In this document: positions 21,890 to 31,440 of the stretch, one piece after another
Position numbering within the stretch: position 1 is the stretch's first letter
Layout of the letters: every line of letters starts with the position of its first letter
Assembly (NCBI RefSeq): GCF_002575655.3
Contig: NC_053037.3
Coordinates: 323,853,294-323,917,293 of the forward strand
DNA length: 64,000 bases
Origin: Aegilops tauschii subsp. strangulata
Lineage: Eukaryota; Streptophyta; Magnoliopsida; Poales; Poaceae
Direction of reading: 5' to 3'
Program-made: the position numbers and the translations under genes
The notes under the pieces: model-generated
The model's input: the letters and a program-made list of their open reading frames with translations, nothing else
Database searches by the model: none
What the model was told of the DNA's origin: nothing

Positions 21890-23255
21890 TCATATTCATA
21901 GCCCTTAGCTCTTCCCTGCGAAACAGAGTTGTTAGCACGATGATGTTCATATGAGGACTTTGATTCTTTTGAGGAATTCGATCCGTATGAGGACTTGGAT
22001 CCATATGAAGAATTTGGTCCATATGAAGAATTTGATCTGGGGTTCCTATTCTTCACAGGTGGTGTCATGAGGACATTCACCTGAGGACTTTCAAGGCACC
22101 TTTTGGGAACCCAGATTTTCTTCATAGAAGAACCGTTCCTGCAGTTAGTGCCAACATATCTAGCAAATGCTTCACCATTCTGATTTTTAAACAGTTTATA
22201 GTTGGAGTCAAATGACTCATCAGAAGAATGAGAAGATTCACATGTAAAGCCACATAAATTAGATGGATCAATTGGAGGTCCCTTTGCAGCAACCCATGAG
22301 GTTTTGGGGTACTGCTCAGGCTTCCAATATGTACCATCAGCATTGAGTTTTCTCTCAAAGGCAATACCCTCTTTCCTAGGGTTCCTGTTGAGGATCTGCT
22401 TTTTAAGCACATCACAAAGAGTCTGATGCCCTTTGAGGCTTTTGTACATGCCTGTCATGTACAATTCCTTCAGCCCTGCATCGTCAGTGATACTAGCAAT
22501 GTCCTCAGATGAGGAATTAGTGATAGCAGAGACAGTTGAAGAATTTGTAGCATTAGAAGCATTTGAACATCCAGGTGAAGAATTAGCAGATTCACGTTCA
22601 ATGCATTTCAAACATGGAGGAACAAATTCTTCCTGAGCAGCGCTGATTTGTTGAGCAAGTAATGAATCGCGCTCCTTCTGAAGATCTTCATAACTCACTC
22701 TTAGCTTCTCAAGATCTTGCTTTCTTTGAAGAAATTCATAAGAAAGCTTCTCATGATCAGACAAGAGAGTGTTATGATGACCTTGAAGGTTGTCAAACCT
22801 AGTCTGAAGTCTCTGAAGATTTTCAGTCAAGGTTTTAGTGCGATCCATTTCTTCACCCAACATATCATCACTTTTGTCTAGCATGTTTTGAACCTTTTCA
22901 AAAGCCCTTTGTTGTTTCACAGCAATCTTAGCAAGTTTAGAATAGCTGGGCTTAAGGTTTTCATCCGATTCATTCTCACTTGATTCAGAGGAGGTATATT
23001 TGAGTACCTTGGCACCCTTTGCCATGAAGCAATAGTTGGGAGCGTAGTCATCATTGCCTTCATCAGCCTTGTTGGTGAGGTCATTTTCTTCAGTGTTGAA
23101 GATAGACTTGCTGACGAATGCAGTAGCGAGGGCTAGGCTCGCCACACCGGATTCGGAATCCTCAGATGCCTCCTCTTCCTCATTTTCTTCTGATTCAGCC
23201 TCAGAGTCCGTTTCCTTGCCAATGAATGCCTGAGCCTTCTTGGAGTTGCTCTTCT
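21890..23255 (-). pseudogene. Maximus-like gag, middle part with coiled coil
   Basis: This stretch encodes the gag segment between the zinc knuckle (45570-46572) and the protease (12964 onward). It is open throughout in this copy. It starts Lys/Glu-rich with acidic clusters (SEENEEEEASED), followed by a long heptad-like coiled coil (about 22900-22650, rich in Leu, Gln, Lys and Glu). A possible CLKCIE knuckle-like pair and a Ser/Asn-rich C-terminal half with repeated SSYG(P/S)NSS blocks (22070-21960) complete it. It is bounded right by the CACTA insertion (TSD TCT) and left by the Angela-type insertion (TSD TCATA). Confidence 0.8.
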
Positions 23256-23275
23256 CACTACAAAAAAAATACACT
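23256..23275 (+). repeat. CACTA left terminal inverted repeat
   Basis: CACTACAAAAAAAA followed by TACAC matches the inverted right end at 45547-45566. TCT precedes it. Confidence 0.88.
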
Positions 23276-23955
23276 TCCGTAATGATACGTGTTTTTCACA
23301 GTAGGTCGCGTTTTTTGTCATGCATGTACATCCATGACGATTCTATGACAGAATCAAGATAGTCATACCTGTGCTGTCGTAGAAGTGTTCCCTGACATTA
23401 CCTAAATTATCATCACGGAAGTGTCCACTTCCATGACGATAAATCGCGCGTCACAGAAGTGCTTTCGTCAAGGGTGACCAACACATGGCATCCACCGTAA
23501 CGGAACGCCGTTAAGCTATCGGGTCGGGTTTTGGATCCGATAACCCATTAACAGCCCCGACCAATGGGGATTTTCCACATGTAAAATCATCATTGGCTGG
23601 AGGAAACACGTGTCAGCTCATCGTTGGGACAGATGTCATCCACTCATTGGACGGAAGGCGCCTATGATACACCGACACGTGGCACGGCCCAACAGAGGCC
23701 CATTCCTGTGAAAAGGCCGGCCCGTTTGACTTGGTCAAAAGGTGGCGGGCCAGCCCATGGAAAGCCTGTTAACGGCCTATTCGCATATAGCCCATTTACA
23801 GCCCGCTAACCCAAGGCCCGTTACGCCCTATCCGAATTAGGCCCAGTAGCGTCATCTGGGCCATCCAATATGATTCCAGCCCGTTTTCACTTCTGGCCCA
23901 TGTATGGCCCATGACGTCTTTCGGCCCATATGAGGCCCTATTTAACTCTTGGCCT

Positions 23956-24080
23956 ATTAACGGCCCGTGGTGAAACTGGCCCATAATGAACAGTGTATCA
24001 CTTTACACCCATTAACGGCCCGTGGTGAAACTGGCCCGTAATGAACAGTGTATCACTTTATACCCATTAACGGCCCGTTA
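23956..24080. repeat. 55-bp tandem repeat
   Basis: Two full units (23956-24010, 24011-24065) and a partial third share ATTAACGGCCCG, a GAAACTGGCCC block and a CAGTGTATCACTT block. They are almost identical, so the duplication is recent. Confidence 0.8.
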
Positions 24081-24394
24081 TTCCGTTGGGCCGTTTCCAG
24101 CCCATGTTATCTTTCGGCCTTCTCAGGGCCCATTTATTCTTGGGCTCATTTCCAGCATTCGTTTACTTACGGCCCGTTACTGTCATTTTCTGCTTGTGGG
24201 CCAAATTCTGCCCGTGGTTACAGTCGGCCCGTTTGTGGTCCGTTAATATGTTGGGCCGTTTTCATAGCGTCATCAAATACAGCCTATTAACGATGGCCCG
24301 TTATGGTCGGCCCATGAACGGACGATTCCAACTCTAGCCCATTTACGGCCATAATGCGGCCTCTTATTGGCCCATGTTTGGCCAATCGATCATA

Positions 24395-24535
24395 CGACCC
24401 GTATAAGGCCCATTGATGATTCGACCCGTAGAAGGACCATTGTTTCTACTGCCCATAGAAGGCCTACTGTTTCTACGGCCCGTAGAAGGCCCACTGTTTC
24501 TACGGCCCGTAGGAGGCCCAGTGTCACTACAGTAA
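24395..24535. repeat. 30-bp tandem repeat
   Basis: About four and a half units of CGGCCCGTAGAAGGCCCA followed by CTGTTTCTA. A Thr/Ser/Arg repeat peptide in one frame is a consequence of the repeat, not a gene. Confidence 0.7.
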
Positions 24536-24840
24536 ATATTAGCCCATGGTTATTGTGGCCTAGTTTTAAAAAATAGGTGATTGCAGCCACTAGCAAACCG
24601 CGAAAAAAGAACTGCACTGAGTACAAGCAAACAAATAAACAAGACAACAAGGAAATAAATAAGCAAGCAACTAACGCTAGGCTATCACGGCTATTACACA
24701 TATTACATCCACTGGGCATCAAAGTTCGCCACCAGTGCAAATATAGGGAACAAAGCAGCATATCATATACACTGGTTGTCAAAGTTGGCGACCAGCGCAA
24801 ATAAACGCCGCAGTAAAACAAATCTAGAACTGAAACCACT

Positions 24841-25287
24841 TCAGAAGATCCAAGAAACAATATCCTGGGTACCCATAATGCTGGCAAGATGCTTAGCAAG
24901 CTTATTAACTTTCTCTTGTTTGGCGCTTAAATCCTCCAGCGCTTGCTGTTGCACCACAAAATATGCATCTGAATTCTGCAGGGACTTCCTCAGTCCTTCA
25001 GCTTCCTGTCGCAGCACATCTGATCGATGTCTTTCAACTTGAAGTTGAGACTCAAGAAGACGAACTTATTCAGGCAGCGAGTTCGAAGAGCTTGTGCCAG
25101 CAGTAGTGGCCAGTAACTCGAACACTACGTCAAGACAGGACTTTTGGGTTCCCTCACTGTCGTCAAGATAGTTTTTATCAGCTTTCTTGGAGACCAACAG
25201 GGATGCCTCACTATCTTGAACCTTATCTGCATTACTTCCTTTACCATTGGATAACGCGGTACTGTTCTCCAGTATTTTGTCCGCATT
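24841..25287 (-). pseudogene. Last exon: coiled-coil C-terminus
   Basis: The 3' splice site CCCTTTTAG precedes AAT GCG GAC. The frame is 149 codons with TGA at 24841 and one internal TAA. The region after the TAA has heptads rich in Leu, Gln and Arg ending SIMGTQDIVSWIF. The following 24550-24840 is probably 3' untranslated sequence. Confidence 0.55.
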
Positions 25288-25770
25288 CTAAAAGGGAAAC
25301 AAGAAGACACACCACATGTTTACCATGTTGTATATGAAACTCATTTTGGTAAATGAGTTCAGTAGTAAAGTGGACAGGATAACAGCATGAAACAAACATA
25401 TATCTATGTACCATGGTCACTTTATGGTCTATATCATTCTATTTTTTGTTGCCAAATCAAGATAGAGACATAGTTCAAATAATATTTGTTCAAGACAAAG
25501 CAGAATAGACAGAATATAAGTGTGGGTAACTATAGAGCAATAACAACACTTGTAATGTGCATGACATGAGAACATAACTGTTTATTCAATTGAAACTGAA
25601 ATCAACATAGAGCAGGTTACAACAGCAAACCAGTTAAAGAAACAGGTTTAAAACATACCTGTTGCGCCATTGGAGTTTCAATTCCATCCTTCAAATTTGA
25701 AAATAGTTGGTATGAGTAAATACAGTAATGCAAGAGCAAAGGAGTATGAACCATAGCTACAGAACCTGAC

Positions 25771-26133
25771 CTGAGAACAAATCTTCTTCTCCTTTAAGCG
25801 TTGAGTTGGGATTCGGAGTGGTGGTCCTCGTGCTTTGGGCACTGCAGTTCCCTTACTAACTGCTCGTGTTTGGGTGCTCTGTGGTGGAGATGGTGCTGTG
25901 TCAACTGGAACTAGGTTACTATCTGCCGGGGTTGGGGTTAGAAGGGGTGTAGCTGGTTCTCTGTCCAACTGGGTAGGGGTACAATCTGCGAGAGTCTAGG
26001 TTATGTGTGGTGGATCTGGTCCTTGGGCAAGTACAACCGTGGTTCTATCTGCATCAACTGGTAGCACTATCTTTTTTGAAGACCGTGTTGTTACTCCCTT
26101 AGATACTGCCATCACGCTCTCCAATTCAAATGG
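25771..26133 (-). pseudogene. Exon with PFELESV repeat module and Pro-rich segment
   Basis: The 363-bp exon (121 codons, phase 0 at both ends) begins, like the 150-bp exons, with a Pro-Phe-Glu block and TTRSSKK. It then diverges into a Thr/Pro-rich segment with PTPADSNLVPVDTAP. It ends KKICSQ before a GT donor. A TAG at 25996 interrupts it. Confidence 0.55.
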
Positions 26134-26727
26134 CTGATAAACAAGAAAAGTAATTGAAAGTATAGACATTGTATGATAGACAAGTGCAATGGATAGTGGG
26201 GAATAAAAGAGGGCATGAAATAATTCATATTTATGTTGTCTAACCAAACAGGATAGCATGACACAATTTCACATATGTGGTGGCTAACTAAACAGGATAG
26301 CATGACACAATTTCACATTATGATGGCTAACTAAAAAAGATGGAAAGACATAGTTCAAAATATGAGACTATGTAAACAGGATGACATGACATAACTATAT
26401 AATGTGTTTATTAAATAGGTTGGCATGCCATAATTAACATACATTCACGGATAGAATGCCATAATTCAAAATATGATGACTGTAAACACTAAACAGGATG
26501 AGATGATATAACTATATGATGTCTTTATTAAATGGGTTGCCATGCCATAATTCAGATAGATGATGTGTATGTACTATGTAAACATGATGCCATGATATAA
26601 TTCAAATATATGATTTATATAGTAAGCAAGTAAGCAGATGGCAATCCATATATGATGTAAAAACTAAGCAATGCAAGACAACATGCATGACATGGGTAAT
26701 ATAACTCTGCCAAGTTTGAGCATAGAC

Positions 26728-26877
26728 CTCAGGGGGGAAATAGGACTGGTCATCAGTCTCTAAATCCTCCTCTGAGGAGCTCTCTGTAAGCAGCAAGATG
26801 TCTGCTTCAGCAGGTAGCATTGTCTGCTCTGAATACCTTGTTTTCACTCTAGATACTTCCATCACCGCTTCAAATGG
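26728..26877 (-). other. 150-bp phase-0 exon, repeat module 1
   Basis: The module begins PFEAVMEVSRVKTR, contains an acidic ESSSEEDLETDDQSY block and ends FPPE at a GT donor. A CAG acceptor precedes it. It is a near copy of 27224-27381. The introns around both copies also share short tandem blocks (ATAATTCACATATATGATG), so exon and intron were duplicated together. Confidence 0.6.
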
Positions 26878-27223
26878 CTGATGCACAGGAAGAGTAGTTG
26901 AATATACAAACGTTGTTGACAAATGGAACACGTAATACAAAAAAATGATAGCATGATATAATTCACATACATGATGATTGGCTAAACAGCATGGCATTGC
27001 ATAATTCACATATATAATGCCTTTGCAACAAGATAGCATTGTATAATTCACATATATAATGTCTTGCAACAAGATGGCAATGCATAATTCACATATATGG
27101 TAATTAGACACTGAACAGGTGGCATTCACACAAAGCATGTCTAAACTAATCAAATGACATAGCAATGCGAGACACCATACGCACGATATGAGCAACATAA
27201 CCCTGCCAAGTTAGAGCATACAC

Positions 27224-27381
27224 CTCGGGGGGGGGGGGGGGGAATAGGATTGGTCATCTGTCTCTGAATCCTCCTCTGAGGAGCTATCCGTAACCAGCGA
27301 GATATGTGCTTCGTCAGATAGCATAATCTGCTCTGAAGACCTTGTTTTCACTCCAGAATTTGCCATCACCGTGTCAAATGG
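27224..27381 (-). other. 158-bp exon copy, repeat module 2 with poly-G expansion
   Basis: This is the second copy of the module (PFDTVMANSGVKTR, DSSSEEDSETDDQSY). It is 8 bp longer than module 1 because of a run of 16 G at 27227-27242 on the plus strand. That breaks the phase-0 symmetry, so this exon is now frameshifting. Confidence 0.6.
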
Positions 27382-27702
27382 CTGATGCACACGAAGAGCA
27401 GTCGAATGTACTAACATTGTTGACAAATGTAATATGTAACAAAAAATAAGGATGGCCTGATATAATTTACATATAAGATGACTGGCTAAGCAGGATGGCA
27501 TTGCAAAATTCACATATATGATGCCTGGCTAAACAAGATGGCATTGCATAATTCACATAAACGATGAATAAACTAAACAGATGGCATTCGCACAAAGGAT
27601 GTCTAAACTAAGCAGATGACATATTTGATGTATAAAGTAAGCAATGCAAGACACCATATGCATGATATAACCAACATCAGCATGCCAAGTTAGAGCAAAG
27701 AC

Positions 27703-27894
27703 CTTAGGGGGTAAATAGGAGTTGTCTTCTCCTTCTGAATCCCCCTCAGAACAGATTCCTCTCGATTACAATCCGAAATGCGTGGAGGGGGGATGCCTTT
27801 GCGCCTACCATGGAGCGACGTCTGCATGAAATTTTATTGCCACGCAAGGCTCGTCTCTTTTGCTCTACATGTTCAGTTCCATTGTTTACAATAA
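27703..27894 (-). other. Upstream exon, divergent copy of the acidic module
   Basis: A 3' splice site GCATGACAG opens an exon whose start reads IVNNGTEHVEQKRRALRG in one frame. Its end reads SEGEDNSYLPPK in another, matching the ends of the 150-bp modules before a GT donor. The frame change inside the exon marks further decay. Confidence 0.45.
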
Positions 27895-28272
27895 CTGTCA
27901 TGCACAGGAATAAAACATAGTGAGATTATGTAAGGAGTGCATGCAGAAATCCAGAGTGATGGTAGCAACCTGTGTATAGATCCAAAACCAATAATAGCAG
28001 GCAGATAATGGCTTCAGTTAAAAAATACAGATAATGGCTTCTTTACTGTTTGTTTCCCACCCAACATGAAACTCATAGTAGACACCGGAGATTAACCAGA
28101 TAGTAGATAGATACTATTGATAGGGGCCCCGATATGTACCCCACAACCATTTAAAAACTCAAGTTTGACCATTAGTTTGGAGCTGACTCAGAGTCTAATC
28201 GGTGAACAGGACAATAAAGTAGCATGTAATATTAAGTGATGCATAACGTAAGTAGACACGAAAGAGTGCGAC

Positions 28273-29134
28273 CTCTCTTGCGGACCCGTGTAGTCCTCGA
28301 GGTCATCTGCTCGGTTGATGATGGTAATGCAGTTTTCATGGCTGCTAGCGGCGGGGAGAAGATCTGAGGCGGTGAAAGACAGTCTGGAGGCCGGATCCCT
28401 GCTGTGCTGGACCCTTCTGTCGTTGGAGCAGCTGAGCTGGGGTGGACGACGGCGCAGCAGGAGCGGGACAAACCACACAAGGTTTTCTTTGACAACTATC
28501 TGTAAGAGAAGTAATTTTGTAAGGGCTCGTTTGAATTGGAGGATTCCAACAATGCAGGGATAGGAAATAGACAAGAATATGATAGGAATGCACGTGCAAA
28601 ACAGAGAATTTAAAAACACAGGATTTCTGCCAATCTGGGTGTTTGATTCACAACAATTGGAAGATCACATGATGCAAAGAAGCATGGTGAGATTAAGTCA
28701 TACCACAGGAAAATGTACGGTTATAATGCTATTATGCTACTATCTCTTAGTCTTGTGCTTCATGAATAGGAATTTGAAAAGGAGGACAAGTGAAAATTAA
28801 AATTCCAACGTTTTTTCTTTCAAGGAGACACTAAAGGAATAAATCCGTGTGCTCAGTGGACAATATATATATAACATGTAGAGTAAAAAATAGATGCAAC
28901 AAGTGTACAACCTCTTTGGCAAAGCCATGTCGATCTCAGCGTGATTGGGTTGGCCGGTGAGGATGCTCCGGCTGACTTTGCTGTCGGAGGAGGGGAAGAA
29001 GATCTTAGGCGCCTGGAGATGGACCCCGAGGTACTGCTCCGCTGTGATGGAGGGTTTCGTCGTTGGAGCAGCTCCGGTGAGTTGTACGACGCCGAGGCTG
29101 AAGCAGGACAAGAGAGACAACGAACAACGTTAAC
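28273..29134 (-). other. Two related 5' exons of the CACTA gene
   Basis: Exon-like stretches 28499-28273 and about 29134-28912 both contain an AAPTT...TA...P(K/Q)IF pattern and end at an AAGAG/GT donor. A third AAAGAG/GTTGTACA donor is at 30066. They appear to be diverged copies of one exon. The frame used is uncertain because two or three frames are open in each. Confidence 0.4.
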
Positions 29135-29223
29135 CTGAGTGGAATTCTAATAGCATCTCCAATACATGACGTAAAATACATAACCACAAAGTGCTAGATG
29201 TAAAATACATCAGCCGCTCATCT

Positions 29224-29323
29224 CTGAACTTAACTGTCGAAACTGAACTTAACTGTCGAAACTGAACTTAACTATCAAAACTGAATTTTGCCGTCGAAAC
29301 TGAATTTTGCTGTCGAAACTGAA
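29224..29323. repeat. 19-bp tandem repeat
   Basis: Five units at exact 19-bp spacing (starts 29224, 29243, 29262, 29281, 29300), each CTGAA followed by TTAACTGTCGAAA or TTTTGCTGTCGAAA. It lies in a presumed intron of the CACTA gene. Confidence 0.85.
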
Positions 29324-29344
29324 CGCACTAGCAAGGTGAGGCTA

Positions 29345-29765
29345 CACGTCGGTCGACTGACTTTTTCATCTCTGGTCAGTCGATTTTGCAGCCGTTGGAT
29401 ATGAAATCAAGGGCCTGCGGTTCATCTTCAACCTCCACCCCCCTGAGCCGCCAGCCACCACCGGCCAAACAGCAGCCCCCCGCCGCCCGCGAAAACACTC
29501 CCCACCGCCGGTCCACCGCCGCCCCGGCCATCCCTCTAGGCCCCCCGTGCCAAGCTTTTTCTCCAGCGATCCCCACGCCACCGCCCCGCCAACGCCCCGC
29601 CACCGCCGGCGACCACCGCCCCCATCCTGAACCCTAAGATAGATAGTGGGGTACCTCTCCGGCGAGCCCCCCTCCCCGCTGCGGCTGGTTCTTCCTTCAC
29701 CCCGGCGAGCCCCCCCACCCCCTGAAAATCGACTGACCCAAAAGTCGATTCAGTCGACTGAAGTG
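29345..29765. mobile_element. 421-bp inverted-repeat element with GC-rich cargo
   Basis: The left end (CACGTCGGTCGACTGA ... GGTCAGTCGATTTT) is an imperfect inverted copy of the right end (AAAATCGACTGACC ... CAGTCGACTGAAGTG). The inner 14 bp are a perfect inverted match. TA flanks both ends. The 330-bp interior is GC-rich and Pro-rich if translated, unlike the terminal repeats. It could be a small non-autonomous transposon that picked up a genic fragment. The superfamily is not clear. Confidence 0.5.
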
Positions 29766-30862
29766 TATCTAAATCGGAGCAGCATCGCAAGCAAGAGCAA
29801 GAGCGAGAGCAGCAGCGCGAGCAAGAGCAATAGCAAGAGCAGACCAGGCAGGGGACCGAGAGCAAGAGCAGAGCAGCAGCGCGAGCGAGAGCTAAAGCAG
29901 CAGCAGCTCCTACTGATGTGGACGTCGCCGCCGAGGGAGCGACGCTGTGGAGGAAGTGGCCGGCGACGCAGCCGTAGATGGAGCCGCGCCGTGTCGGCTC
30001 GGGACCGAGCGCCGGCAGCACCGTGAGATCGAATCAAGAAGAAAATGCGGCGATTAGTGTACAACCTCTTTGGTGGCGCCGATTAGGCCGCAGCTTCATC
30101 CGAGGAAACGGTGATGATGATGCTCTTTCGGTGGTGCAGGTGAAGACGGCGATGTGGGAATGGAGGTGGCGCGAAAGACGAGGGGAACGTCGGGGCAGCT
30201 CCTTGGAGGTGGAGGACGGGGTGGCTGAACCGGCGGGACGATGGGATCGACGACGGATCCTCATCCGGTATGGTGGATGAGGGACGTCGAGGTGTTGCTG
30301 TGGACGACGTCGTCGGGGAAGAGGCTTCGGCTGGGTGGCGGACGGAGCAGGGTGTGGGGTTTCGTCGCGGGTTTTCGCGGCCTCGGTGTACGAATGGGTG
30401 GGCGGATGGGATGGCAGTGGGGAACCATGGCTTAGAGACGCGCTTGTCCGAAATGTGGGGTAAGTTACGAAAGTACCCCACCGATTTGAGGCGGTTCTTT
30501 CGGTTCAGGGGTACCACGGGCATTTCGCGTGTCGGGATTTCACAGGAGGTGGGAGTTTCCGCGCGCGTTGTAATTTCAGAATAGCAAGCCGCGGGTTGAG
30601 ATGGAGGGAGTTGTCGGAGCACAACGAGACAAAGATATATCTTAAATATTTCGGGCTAACAAGGCGCGGGTTGAAATTTCCGGACAAGCCTAACGTGTAC
30701 TGTACCAAATCAATGCGCACTACAAATGTCATTCAAAACTTTGAATTCATGTTATGTTCAATTAAAATATTTCGCTACGTGTATAATGCATGCAACCTAC
30801 TACTCAAATGAACGTTTTAGTGCATTCCAAACGTATATACTACCGCTTCAATATGAACTAAA

Positions 30863-30984
30863 TTTGAATTCGTTTCTCTATTTGAATAAGATCTACAGTA
30901 ATGATTGTTGTGAAGTCAAAGCATTTGAATTCGTTTCTCTGTTTTAATAAGATCTACAATCATCATTATTGTCAAGTTAAACCA
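30863..30984. repeat. 61-bp tandem repeat, two units
   Basis: TTTGAATTCGTTTCTCT followed by TTAATAAGATCTACA-like sequence recurs at 30863 and 30924. Confidence 0.7.
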
Positions 30985-31212
30985 TCGTTTGTGTATTATC
31001 TTCACAGCACACCACATGATTAGTCTCGAGTTACATATGAACTATGTGTACTATATGAACTCGAACTAGAGTTTTTGAATCCACTTTATTTTGATTTCAA
31101 ATCACATTACATTTCTAGCTCTTGCTAGATCTTCATAATCTAAACCATGTCTCATATGTATAATGTGTTTATCACATTATGTATGGTGCCCCGCCCCCTA
31201 CGCCTACAAGTA

Positions 31213-31440
31213 TTTAGATGTGAGTTGCAAACACCACACATTACCACAAATTCAAATAAAATGTGAGAATGTTCGATATATAGTATTGTTTAGATTGTTC
31301 GATATTTAGTTGTAAGCTGCAAATGCCACACATTATCACAAATTCAAATAAAATGTGAGATTGTTTGATGTATAGTATGGTTTAGATTGTTCGGCATTTA
31401 GCTGTGAGTTGCAAACGCCATGCATGATCACATTATGGTA
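31213..31440. repeat. 92-bp tandem repeat, about 2.4 units
   Basis: Unit starts at 31213, 31305 and 31397 are exactly 92 bp apart. Each starts TTTAG(A/T/C)TGT(G/A)AG and carries CACAAATTCAAATAAAATG. It is non-coding. Confidence 0.8.

Larger units (their letters stand above)
23690..24540. repeat. Left subterminal GGCCC-rich repeat region
   Basis: Dozens of short blocks of the form GGCCCATT, GGCCCGTT or CGGCCCGTA occur in both orientations. Subterminal repeats of this kind are where CACTA transposases usually bind. Open frames crossing it are by-products of the repeats. Confidence 0.7.
24841..30427 (-). pseudogene. Multi-exon gene relic of unknown function with duplicated exons, in CACTA
   Basis: The best model reads leftwards through exons with GT/AG borders: 5' exons ending at 30066, 28912 and 28273, then 27894-27703, 27381-27224, 26877-26728, 26133-25771, 25688-25659 (30 nt) and the last exon 25287-24841. 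From 26877 on, all exons are in phase 0 and join without a frame change. The predicted protein has repeated acidic Ser/Glu/Asp modules, a Pro-rich part (PPLRIPTQRL) and a C-terminal coiled coil (VERHRSDVLRQEAEGLRKSL) ending before TGA 24841. In-frame stops at 25996 (TAG) and about 25075 (TAA where Gln is expected) and a poly-G expansion in one exon inactivate it. I do not recognise the family. It may be an old CACTA accessory gene or a captured host gene. Confidence 0.55.

Noticed and set aside
26240..27570. CRISPR-like spaced repeats in the introns (ATAATTCACATATATGATG)
   Set aside because: Spacing and sequence vary, the copies are intronic in a plant transposon, and the pattern is explained by local duplication.
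29536..30064. Ser/Arg and Leu/Cys-rich frames with AGCAAGAGC repeats
   Set aside because: They result from a short GCAAGA/GCAGCA repeat near 29790-29900, with no splice or domain support.
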